Below are positions 45,901-58,000 of a stretch of 64,000 bases of DNA, piece after piece. The notes beneath the pieces were generated by a model, which saw nothing but the letters and a program-made list of their open reading frames with translations, did no database searches and was not told the DNA's origin. The stretch is from assembly GCA_030549495.1 (NCBI GenBank), contig JAUIRK010000057.1:124001-188000 (forward strand), written 5' to 3'. Numbering within the stretch: the first letter of the stretch is position 1; each line of letters begins with the position of its first letter. The DNA comes from Nectonema munidae. Its lineage: Eukaryota > Nematomorpha > Nectonematoida > Nectonematidae. The position numbers and the translations under genes are program-made.

Positions 45901-47083
45901 CTGTGTTTCTATTTGTTAAATGTGGTATTGGTATTCATGGGGGCGTTGAAGTGCATTTTTTCTGATCTAACCACTATAAGTGCTACTTGAGTTCATAAAA
46001 TTTCCTAAAGATACGTAGAGTTTTAATTATGTCATGTTGATATCCTAAGTTATGAAGCTCATCTTTAAATCGTCTTTTAATGATATTGACGTACTAAAAA
46101 ATCTTAGGAAAATAAGTTTCGGCTGAACAAGTGAAAAGACTTAATTTTTAAGGCTAAATATCTACAATTTTAGAATTTGTTTTTGTATCTTAATTCGCGA
46201 AATAAAGTATTTTACAGTTATACAATAAAATAAACGTAAAAAAGGCAATGTGGAAATCAATAACTTGAAAGTTAAAGTAGTAAAATTATTAGGCCAAAAA
46301 TAAAAGCTAAACGATAAGTAAATCGTACAAATAAAATGGTTTTTTTAATTTTAAAATTTTACATTAATGAGCACGCAGCGTCTAATCTAAATTCCTGACG
46401 ATGTCACTTCCACCAACTCGACTAAAAAATATTTTTTTTCTCTGACGATATTGTGAAGCATTTTTTGTAACGTACCCGTAAAGTTTATTGTGATCGTGGG
46501 TTTGCTACTCAATTTAAAATGCATTTTATACTATCATTTTTGAGAATGTTAGAAATCGAGACCTTCTCCTAGTTTTCTCGATGACTATATCTTGGTCATT
46601 AAGATACGTAAATAAATTTTTTATTTCATGTTTTTTTTTAAATTAATTGTTGGAAGAATACACACGTTTTGAAGTAAGAAATAAACAGCTTAAATGTTAT
46701 TGGCATCAGCATTTCTAGCTTCTGAACTGGGACAGGTGATTCGACTCCAAAACAATTTCCTTATCAGTAATCTCACTCTGCTTTTTTTGAAAGAAAAATG
46801 GAAGTTTAATATAATAAAGAGATAATTATTTTGGTTAGTTAATAAATAAGTAGTTATTACTATTAGTTAGTTGATTTTGATAAATGTGGAGTGAAATTAC
46901 TTGATATAAAATTCAATAGGAGTCATCTTGAAGATGGGGTAGAGAAAAAGAAACGGTTATAAAAATTAAACTAGCAGACGTCAGTAATTGAAAATAGACT
47001 TCAACATTGTCCCAATATTTGGGAGAGGGTCACATCAACTATTATGAATAGTTCAAGTTCAAAGCAATATTAAACTTTAAAAA
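45901..47083. other. Intergenic DNA, no feature
   Basis: AT-rich. No coding frame, inverted repeat or RNA gene recognised. Confidence 0.5.
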
Positions 47084-47354
47084 CAGTAATGTCAAACTTC
47101 GTTAATCCGAAAAGTATTCGAATAATGAAATTATTCGGGTTGTGAATAAACAATGATTTTGCTGTCAAATTTTACGTAGTTAATATAATACAATATTACT
47201 TAAATATTTTACCAAAAATGTCCAATGCTAAATTATTTTTATTAAAAATTGTTCATATTTTTTTTATCTTTCCCATATTCAAAGATAAAAATGGCATGAA
47301 AAATTTATTATATACAAATAATGAAGGACCCGGTTAACGAGGTTGACATTGTTG
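47084..47354. repeat. pogo/Tigger-type MITE
   Basis: The left end CAGTAATGTCAAACTTCGTT and, reversed, the right end CAACAATGTCAACCTCGTTAA are matching inverted termini about 25 bp long with the AACxTCGTTAA core typical of pogo/Tigger elements. 271 bp, no coding capacity. Confidence 0.75.
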
Positions 47355-48126
47355 AGTTAGAAAAAAATAGTGTTAAAAATAAAAGAATTTTTTATGTAAA
47401 ATTTTATATTAAGTTCAAAATATTTATAGTTAATTTTAGGTAAAATAGAATAATAATAATTATACACGTATATCATGAAATGATATATCAATTTATAAAG
47501 CAAAATTTTATTACGTATGTTGTGCAAACTATTGGTAATGTTTAATCACTGGTTTTCTTTTTTTCTTCCTTTTTCTATGTACCTTACTGTGGCATTCTAT
47601 TTTTTCTTTCCCTTTTCTGTCGATGTTGCAGTTACCCTTCTGAACTTTCTTGTGATAGTTGTATGTATGCCTTCCAAACTCCCGTTCCCATCTACCCTAC
47701 TTTTTATAAAGAAATTTATCTCCTTATAATCAGCCCGCATTAAAGTTTCTCACTTCTTTCATTCTGAAGACTCCCTTATTTTCAAAACCACCAATTGCCT
47801 TACTTCTGCCATTTTTTGTGTCCTTAAAAATTATTCCCTTCATATTTATATTCCTTTGGTGACAATAACTATCAGGTTGACTGACTTCTTTATTCAAAAA
47901 TTTAATTTAATGAGTTCTATCTACTTTAAAATGAATTTTCTAAGTTAATTTTGTGGGCAGTTTCATCCCCCCTCCCTCACTATACGGCCTTGTCACAGGA
48001 GAAGGACGGATCTAGAAGAAAATTTAGCGTCATGCGATTTTTAAACACTTTTTATAACTAAAACAAATATTTTCTAAATATTCCATATACGAAAGGATTG
48101 GTAATGCATGCATAACCAAAGTATTA
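47355..48126. other. Intergenic DNA, no gene
   Basis: A T/C-rich plus-strand stretch at 47,530-47,960 opens a short hydrophobic frame, which looks compositional. No feature supported. Confidence 0.4.
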
Positions 48127-48419
48127 CTCGTATTTAGAGATGTATTGGAAATCCGCTAAACTTCTACATCTTTTTAACATCTACATCCGCGGATCATTTA
48201 AGTTTCAACATCCGCAATTTTCAGACTTTTTTCTATATACAACAGAGTTTTCGGAATTAAAAATTTTTTATTTTACCCTAAATTTTTATGATAACATTAT
48301 ATGAATAAGCAAATGTATCTAAATATCTCTTTAAACATGCTTTAGCTTAGAATATCAATTATGATATCCGCATCCGATAGGATGTCAAATTTGACATTCG
48401 TTACATCTCTACTCGTATT
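48127..48419. repeat. hAT-type MITE with perfect 8-bp target duplication
   Basis: The element is 48,135-48,411 (277 bp), ends TAGAGATGTA/TACATCTCTA, flanked on both sides by ctcgtatt. The perfect duplication suggests a fairly recent insertion. Non-coding; lies about 400 bp beyond the Cactin 3' end. Confidence 0.92.
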
Positions 48420-48713
48420 ACTAAATGAATATAACTCATATCATCTTAAGGATTTGAAGCACAACTCTTCTTTCAGAAAATCAAACTGAACTTGATTGAA
48501 CTGTATACACTGATATCCTTAAAATTGGGACGGAGCAAATGGCGCATTACTTACTCCTCAACTAAATCTGTCACTGTCTTAAGATTATGAAATATTTGGA
48601 AAAATTATAAAATCACTCTTTCAAGTTTTAGCTTTTAACAAAAGAAGACTATGGTAATTAAATTTTTGGCAAAAAAAGTACAAATTATAGAATAACGTGA
48701 GGAATATATGCAT

Positions 48714-48719
48714 TTTATT
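48714..48719 (-). promoter_or_regulatory. Cactin polyadenylation signal (AATAAA)
   Basis: AATAAA on the minus strand, 92 nt past the Cactin stop codon at 48,811. This is the first canonical signal downstream and at a usual distance. Confidence 0.6.
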
Positions 48720-48810
48720 CATAAATTAAAAGAAACTGTTAAATTTTCTTTTGGTTGTTGTAGAATCGATGAAACAGTACGAAAGAATTCTGGAATCGAC
48801 TGAAAACTTT

Positions 48811-49037
48811 TCAGCGTTTGTACCGAAGCTTTTTGTAGTGGAACCAAAGTTGGAAAATGTTGTTATAGAACTGGCACTTGAAGGAGCGTCGGAAAGAAGT
48901 TTCCCACTCGCGATTCACGATTTTGAATGCAATGTCTTCGTATGGAGGACCAGCTGAAAAGCGGAGTATGCAGAAATCTTCGTCGTTCTTTATCGGAGTT
49001 AACGAGTATTTTGGCGTGCACTTGGGATCAATCAGGT
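48811..49037 (-). CDS. CACTIN: Cactin last exon
   Basis: Begins DLIDPKCTPKYSLTPI after acceptor cattaag, continues FSAGPPYEDIAFKIVNREWE and ends NIFQLWFHYKKLRYKR then TGA at 48,811-48,813. Matches the invariant Cactin C-terminus. Confidence 0.97.
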
Positions 49038-52000
49038 CTTAATGAAACAAAAGTTAAGTCGATAAAAGAGAGAGGGCAATAAAATGGAGAGCGTTCAGTG
49101 GACAAAACTTCAATCACTCAAAAATAGAAAAACAGACAACCACCAATCTTTATAAAATCACACTGTCATTTCGTGATTAGCTCTACGCCTACGAATAGTA
49201 GTACACCTCTTAACATCAATGGAGTCAATTGACTCTAAGTTTCATTTATGCATTAACGTAGAATAGATAAAGGGTGTCAATGAGCGTTTTAGTAAAAATG
49301 TATTTATGCTTACACACTTCAGTTAGAAAAGTTTTATTTTTTTAAATTACTATTTTATGCGAAAAATAAAATGCAATGAGTTTTAAGTATAAAAAATTTT
49401 CCCTAAGAAGATTGTTTTAACCCGTTAACGACCAGAATAATCAGACGATATCTAGTATAAAGCAGAAGATTTGTATTAAAGAAGCTTGAATGTTTAAACA
49501 GCAATGCGAAGAAGACGAAATGAGAATTACCAGGATAAAAAATGTTAAATTTGTAGCCTTGAACAATTTTGGGAGGCGGATTTTGGATGTCGTAGTGGGT
49601 GGAATTGTACTTGTTCCAGACGTAGCCGGTATTGACTTTGTTGAAAAAGCGCGGCTTTCTAGGTTTGTACTTGTCGAGCCAGGAGTAGTTGTGATTTTGT
49701 ATCACGTGCTCCACCGAAAAAAGAGCGCCGTCATCTTCCATCCCCTCGCTCGCTTTCTGAATGAACACGTCTTCAATCGAATCCTGTTTTCAATCAGAGA
49801 GAGAGAGGAAAAGGTAAAATTTTTACTTTTTTGTGATAAGCAAATTTTTATATGCAAAAATGTTTACCGCTAATTTGACTCCCACACACTTTTCCTCCCG
49901 ATATTCAAAAGAAAAGTTAGCCTGTATAGAGCGGTCACCTGTATTTAACGGTCATTCTTGTAAAACCCCCTTTAAACACCTATATATTTACGTTATTTTA
50001 ACCTCTGAAGTACGGTCACTCGCTTATAACGGTCAGCGGTCAATTTTCAAGGAAAAATGTGGTTTTAACGGTCACTTTTATTACACACAATAGTTAAGTA
50101 TCAGTCTATGCTAGTGATAATAAGCATTGGTTTCCTGCGATAGACTTTAACTCGCCTAAACCAATATACTGAGATAAAAGTGCCTTAGGTGATAACAGTT
50201 TTTCCTTTGATAATGAAAGTAGAGAACTCCTGTTCTATTATATCTCGCACATGATAATTTAGTTGCATTACCCCTTTGTTTCCCTTATCAGCAATTTAAC
50301 AGAAATCTTTTTATTTCCAATTGTGTTCACAAACATTCTAAGTTTTGCTCGCTACCAACCAAGTTTTTATAAAGATTTCAAAAGTTTATTTTAAAACTTC
50401 ATAAAACAAAATGGTAAATTGTTCAAGAAAGACACTTTCTTTATCTGGCTTATAGCTCACGTAAGTTAGCACAAATTTTCAAAGTAGGAAGAACCCAAAT
50501 TCAGAATATCATAAATAACAAAGATGCAATAACGAAAGAGTTCGAAAAAAATACTTCATTGGAACGAAAAAGATTTAACAAAGAAAATGCGAATGAAAAG
50601 GTCAACATCCTTACTTTGGAATGGTTCAAAGACATGAATAAGAGAAATGTTCCAATTAGTGGCCCAATTTTACAGAAAAAGGCTCTGGACTTTGCTATAA
50701 CTTTGGGCATTGATAATTTTAAAGCCTCAAACGGGTGGCTTGAATGTTTCCGTAAAAAACATTCAATATGCTTCAGTGTAATTAGCGGTGAAAGTGGTAG
50801 TGTTAATTTAGCTGTTACTGAGGACTGGAAAGAAAAAATTCCCATTCTCCTGGAAGGTTATCAACCAGAAAACATTTTCAGCCTTGATGAAACAGCGCTT
50901 TTTTATAAAGGAGTAGTGAACAAATCATTATTGATAAGAAGTCAAAAAGTTCAAAGACAGCTAGTATGCTGGGTGAAAAACAAAAACCATTGGTCATTGG
51001 AAAGTCTTTGAAACCAAGATGTTTCAAAAATATTGATGTAAGCAAGCTACCAATCACCTATTATGCTAACAGAAAGGCTTGGATGACTTCTTTGATTTTT
51101 GAAGACTGGATAAAAAAATTTGATAAAAATATGAAAAAACAAAAAAGAAAGATTTTACTGATATTAGACAATGCTCCTTCACATCCCAAAATTTCTTTGG
51201 ATAATATAAAACTTGTTTTTGCCACCAAATACAACCTCTAAATTGCAACCTATGGATCAGGGTATAATCCAAAGTATGAAGCTCAAATTCAGAAAACGTC
51301 AACTACAGAAGATTATACATCAGATGGAAAGGGATAGATCCAAAACAGGTACGTACTTTTTGAAAGAAACCTCAATTTTAGATGTGATATACTGGATTGA
51401 TTTCTCGTGGAAAGATGTTGCACGATCAACAATACAAAAGTGTTTTGACGCATGTGGTTTTAGGAGATTAAGTGCTGATCAACGTAAGTTTTTTTTTCCT
51501 TAACTTTATAACTTAATCAAAATTTTCAATCTTTAGAAATGCCCGAAAATGATTTAGAAGATATTTCTCTTGTAGATGATTTTTCGAAAAGCATAATGGG
51601 ACTAAAGGGTGATGAAATGTTTTCTATTGAAAAAGAGATGGATACATATGACATGCAAGCTATTGATTGGAATGAAGATGCCAACTTGTTGATTAAGCAA
51701 ATACTAGGAAATGAAGATCACAATGAAAACGATGATGATGATGATCTTGATGGTGATCAGAATGGCGATGTTCAAAATGGGAATACAGAAGGCACTTCCT
51801 CCAGAAAATTGGTTATTGGAGATATTAATCAAGCGATACAAGTTGCTTCTGATTTAAAAAATTTTTGTATAGAAAATAGTTTTCAAAAAATTTTAAATCC
51901 AATTTGTGAAGTAGAAGATTTTTTGTTCAATGAATGTTTGAAAAACTATAAACTTAAACAAAAATGTATTTTAGATTATTTTAAGCCTTGTAATGAGTAA

Positions 52001-55000
52001 TTTTTTGAAATAAACATTTTTATTATGAATGTATGTTTTTCTTCCATCATTTTTACCAAAGTCATAAGTGTACCTTTATATAACGGTCACCTGCTTACAA
52101 CGGCCAGTTTTGAAGGGTCCCGGTACTGACCGTTATGGGGAGGTTTTACTGTACATATTTTTCGAAATATAAAAATTTGATTATATAAGGTAATAACTGT
52201 AGAGCGCGAAAAATATTGACCTAAAAAAGTTGAAAAATAGACCTTATAATATTGACTTTATTAACTTAAAAAACAAAAAAAAGACCTTATAAAACATTTA
52301 TCTAACAAAAAGATCAGCTGATATCATAATTATAATTCATAAGTATGTATTTACAAGCATTCTCGTCATTAATGTTGCGATTTTTACTTAATATGTTGTT
52401 AAGCATAGAAAAACTTCTTTCTACTTTTATTAATGTGGCTTATTCATTTTCAAGTAAACAGTATAGGTCTTTGTTCTCTTCATAGTTTTCTCAACGTCGT
52501 TATCTTCTAATCTTTTCTGAAGGTATATATTTAAATCAGACACATCATTTCGTATGTTCAGTTGTGATAAATTTACATATGCTTTCTGAACACAATGACC
52601 TTCATCTTTGCATTTTCAACCAAATCCAGTAAAGGTTTGTACTTCAAAATTTCTTTCCTGTAGACAAGAAACAAGGCCTTTTTTTGCTCTATCAATAATA
52701 AGTCCAGCATTAGAGAAGTCGAACACAATTCTTTTGACTTCAACAAACTTTTCGACATATCAAAACGCTGACTTTAACCAGGATGCCCATCTAGTTACAA
52801 TGAGTTTAGGTGGTAAGCCTGTTTCGTTGAAAATCTTCTATCTCTGTTTGTTCTTAACTATCAACATTTTGATACTAGCTATCAAATGATCTACACTATC
52901 AAATTTTGATCCGACATTCAAGCAACAGTTATGCAATAAATGTGCTAAGCAAAAAACGTGAAACAAACAGGGGTACAAAATTTTTAACGTTTTTCCAGCG
53001 TCTTATCACTAATGAGAAGCACAAAATTTTCTATTTCTAAGTACTTTATTTTGTCATCAACTGAGTAATTTTTTGCCTATTAACTGAAGTAGAACAGCAA
53101 ACAGAGTCAATTAAATACGCTTTCTTTGGTAAAGTTGATCTCCAACCAAAACATTTACATAATACTTATTTCCAAACGAGGGCTCATTTATAATTAGAAA
53201 TAAAAACTACTTTTTAGCTTTTCTTTTATATTTTCTGCAAGACTTGTAACGTAATATCGACAAGAATTTGCATTTAGACAAGTGTACCCCATACATCTGA
53301 ACAAATCTTTATCGAAGGATGACTTATTTTATTCAAAGTTTTATTTGCGGACGAAAAAGATTTGATTACTTTCTTTACAAAGTTATTATCACTAAAAAAC
53401 GTTTGAACAGAAGAAGTAGCAAATTTTAAATTCTTTTTAGTTGAATGTTTTTCAGTCTTTATATGAATTTTAACAAAAAAAGATTTGCTGTGCTTAAGAA
53501 TGCAATTACAAAGTTTGTAATAGAGTTCATTTTTAGGAGTTGAAGTAAACTCGTCGGGAAGTTTAAATATGATTTCTTTAACTTTTTGTGAAGAAGACTT
53601 CGCAGTTTTTGGCATCATTTTTAAAGGCAAGGGAAAAAAGAAGTATTTAAAAAAAACAAGAATTCTATGCGACTTTAAAATTAAAATTTACAAAAGATGT
53701 CAATACAGAAATGTGTCAAATGTTCACTTCCATTTTTTGCTTCTCATTTTTTCAGTCACATCAGGCATATAAGATAAAACATAGGTCAAACAAATGAGCT
53801 CTAGTCACGTTTCTGATTATCTAAAATCTGAGAATCTCTGAAGTAAATTTTAATGCATTGTGCGTGAGCAACTTTCTCTCTCTAGCTGGATTTTCTGTCA
53901 CTTTTCTCACTCACAATGATTGACGTTTACACAAATATCGCAACGCAAATTCTTTGTAAAAAGCACACTTATGCACAAAGCGTGAGTTCTTAGATAACAG
54001 TTATGAAAAGTTAACCCTCCCTCCTTGAGCTCGCCCTTTTTACCTCATTCACAACTATGCGTATGATAGAAAAAAAATTCTATCCCACCACTGTATACAC
54101 CACACGCAAACAAATGCGACCAAACAAAGACCCAAAATAAACCCAGTTTTGTCCAAACGTTTTACATAACTTTGGCATAAATGATCGTTCCAAAACTTAT
54201 TATTTTTTGAATGTATTCATATCTTATTTTAACTTACTTTTATAACATGTTCTAAAAATCTGTATACTCTCATCTCATACCCATTCAGTATTATAAAACC
54301 GTTATCAACATATTCATACAAGTTCTACTCTTACATAATTTATTAGCCTATTCATTAAATTTTTTCTTCTACATAAATTTTTGAATTTAAGGTATCAAAG
54401 CTGAAATCAGTGTCAGGGTATTTTGAATTTTTTTCCAATAAAAACTATTGGAAATTGACATTATTGACCTAAATTTGAAAAATTGACTTTATATCTTTAT
54501 TTGATTCACACGTTATCAAGTTCTAAATCTTTGTTTCAACTTTCTCAAAGGTTAGAGATTAATTTTATAGAAATTGATTTTTTGACTTTCTCGTGCTCTA
54601 GTAATAAGGTATAAAACGTTATTAATTATACTGAAAATATTTTAAAAAATATGTCAAAAAATTTAGATGATGAATTTACCGAACACATTCTATTTTTAGG
54701 ACTGTAAGTCGCTGCTTTTTCAACAAGTTGTTAGCCTCGATGTTTCATCACATTTGACTTATGCAGGGTAGGATTTTAATTAATATTGCATTTTACTATT
54801 TATCAAAATACAATCGGAAGCAAAATTACGCAATTGAGCACTTATTAAGGGCTATTAAATAAATAACCTTAACGGATCCAGTGCCAATGAATCTTTTTCG
54901 CGCAAAGTCCACACGCTTAGCATCATCCACGGCTTCAGAGATGATCGCTGCAGCACTCACTGTTTCTTCCTTCAAGAATGGAATGGTGTAGTCCATTTCT

Positions 55001-58000
55001 TCATATAACTCGTAGGAAGCACTCATCCTGCAATGATAAGTTCACGAGATGTAGCAACAATTTATCCTACTTTTGATCAAATAAATATCACATATGGCGC
55101 TATTTCATATAAAACTGTTGGTTGCCTTGCTTTTTCTTTGTTAATCCATACCATAGACTCACTACTACCTAGCTATCTCCATCACTTTTCTCTCTCTCTC
55201 TCACTCCTTTTTTCAGTATGAATATGAACACTCTTCCTATCTTTGAAATATTATAATAAAAATTTTGTGCATTTTATGTAATTAATTTTTTTCCATATGC
55301 TCTTATAAATTAATATTACTGTAAAATCCCAATTATTTGAGGTGTATTCTTTAGTCGTATAGGTTGCACCATTGCACTAAATTGAATCAAATTTTTACAC
55401 TACATTTATTTTAATGCTTTCTTTTGGGATAAATTGGCGTAGTATATAACTGAACAATTTTAAAATTGTAGGAGTAGAGGAATTTTTACAAGTCGTTCAT
55501 CAGATTCAATAATGGGAGAATTTGTCACAAATTAAGTGATAATTATGAGTAAATAAGGTAAGCAACTTTTATTTCTTTCTTTCTTTCTTAGGTTTAACAA
55601 TATATTCCTTCTGTTTTCTTTGAATATAAAATTTTGTAGTTTTTGTGTGTAGAATTAGCCTAAAATATCCTTAACCCTTTCATTACCAGAAAAATCAGAC
55701 GATATTTATAAAAAGCAGAAGATTCATACACAAAACTATTTGAAAAAGCAGATGAAGGTAAAATGGTTTATGTATCATATATGATACACCGGTAACGAAA
55801 GGGTTAATGAATTTTGAATGGCTTTCCTGTTTGCTTGGGTGATGATAATATTCTTAAAATCTAAGAAAGATAAATAGAAATCAGCGAGCAAAAACCACAA
55901 AAATAGTACACGTTCATGAAGTTATTGGATTACTCGAAAAATTTAGTGTTGTTCATCTTAAAATGAAAAGGTTTTTAGTCTTATAAATATAATTTGCACA
56001 TGGTATTAACTGCAGTTCAAAAATATAGCCTTTTATACAAATAAGCGGCAGTTTATACTCTGGATTTTACATTTATATTATATTCTTTTTGTACTTTTGT
56101 AAATTTCTTCAAGTGTAATTTCTTGTCTTAGAGTTAATCACCTGTATGGATGTTTTCTGCATTCCATCTGATTACATCCCTTGCACAACATCAACACTAC
56201 TTAGCCTTACACCCTATTTTCCGAATCTTAGACTTTCCGTTAAATTCTACTTTAAATAAATATACTTACTTACTTGAGCTACTAGAAAATGGTAGGTAAT
56301 AATTGATACTTCTGGTGAGTTTCTTCAGCACCCTTCTTCTCTTGCTGGGATTCGCTGTCTTCGCTCTGTTTGAGTGAAGATGATGACGTTGGGGCTTCAT
56401 CTCTGGCAGCATCTTCTTTGACGGAAAAGAGGGGTTGGGATGCAGAGCTGACGCCTTGTTGAGCTTTCAGCTCGAAAAACTTCTTTGTCATGATTTCGGA
56501 ATGCAGCTGATTCAAGCACGTTTTCGATATCATCGGTTTCAAATGCTTTAAAAGGGATTCCCAATAAGATATATCTATGTTCTTTTGCGTCTGAAAAAGT
56601 ATGAGATGTTGAAGGATTTAGACGCGAGTTGTACTGTTAAACAGTACAACATACTTTTTTACTTCATATATCAGACAGATGTTTTTAATTCAAAATTATT
56701 GTGATTTAAAGAGACTTTATATAAATCAAAATTTTTATTGTTGCTTATTTTTATTACCTTTAATTTGTTTCTATAATTTTACACTTTTTAACTTAGTCTT
56801 ATAGTGTTTTCATCAGAGAACACCAATGCGAATTTAGGCGGGGAAGGGGGTGCCTAGGCAAAAAAACCTTATATGAACCAGACCTGTTGACAATTAGTGA
56901 GAGATGTTGAGAAAAATACTTTAATTCGTGTCTCTCTTGGTAATAAATCGATCTCCAGTTCGTGACATTTCACAGTGAGTCTATTTTCTGGTTCAGGTCC
57001 AACTTGTTATCTTTAATAAAATACTGTATTGTGTAGATATACACAAGTGCCACATTGATCAGGAAAATATAGTACCAATAACATTCTAATACTTTGAATC
57101 TTTTTTGTCATAGAAATTGTAGAAAAAGAAAAATGCAACAAGATGATATTCTCTCTTTTCTAATTCCTAAAAAATGAAAATTGATCTTGGAAAAGCAAAA
57201 GTCTCAAGCCATTGCAGAGAAAAGCCAGAAAGGAGTCAGACAATGACAGAGCAATACTTGCCTCTACCATGCTGTAGTACCACAATCAAACCTGATTTAT
57301 GCGATACTGTTGGTTTCACAGACATTTTTATAGTATTGTGAATTTGACAGATTAACGAATCATCAACTCAGCACCTTATATAGAGTTTAAAGCTTCAGAA
57401 GAATCAATAGGTTAGGAGCAAATGTTTTTTTAGTTAGAAAATTGAGTAAATGTGAGATGGTATGAGAACTGTGTGTCGTTCTTGATAAACTGCATGAGGG
57501 TGGAAAGCCTGTCTAGCTCCCTTGACTGTGACTATAAGTGAAAGGTGTATTCTCACTATCACTCTCAGGAATGCCCCTCTCTTCTGTAGTAGATTGTACT
57601 CTCAGGAAGATGATTTCTTCCCCTGCGAGCTTTTTTCCTCACCTCATAGCTGTGTTGATGTTTGCATAATCTGTTGTCTTAATTATTTCAATTACTGTTC
57701 ACTGTCAATTAACACTAGAAAAATCACGGGTTGGCATATAAAACCCCTAACGTTTTTCAAAAGCTAATCTAAGCCTTTATGTAGGATCTTCAGAAGATAG
57801 ACATTTTTGACCTTGGAACACGAATTACTGCACCGTCTTAACCAAGATTTTTGTTCCGTAAAGATTTGCAATAAAAATCGTTTCTAGACATTGTATTACA
57901 ATCTTTACTTGGTTAGAGTATAAGCGTATCTATTGATAAGATTTCTTGTTCGCATGTAGTTGTTTGAGTACTAGAGCATCCAAATATGAAAAGGCATTTA

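Noticed and set aside
47517-47729. Hydrophobic 70-codon frame as a membrane protein
   Set aside because: Caused by a T/C-rich stretch; no homology, start context or splice sites.
48751-48957. 68-codon plus-strand frame
   Set aside because: Antisense of the Cactin last exon.
49490-49873. 127-codon plus-strand frame
   Set aside because: Shadow of the highly conserved Cactin exon at 49,531-49,783 on the minus strand.
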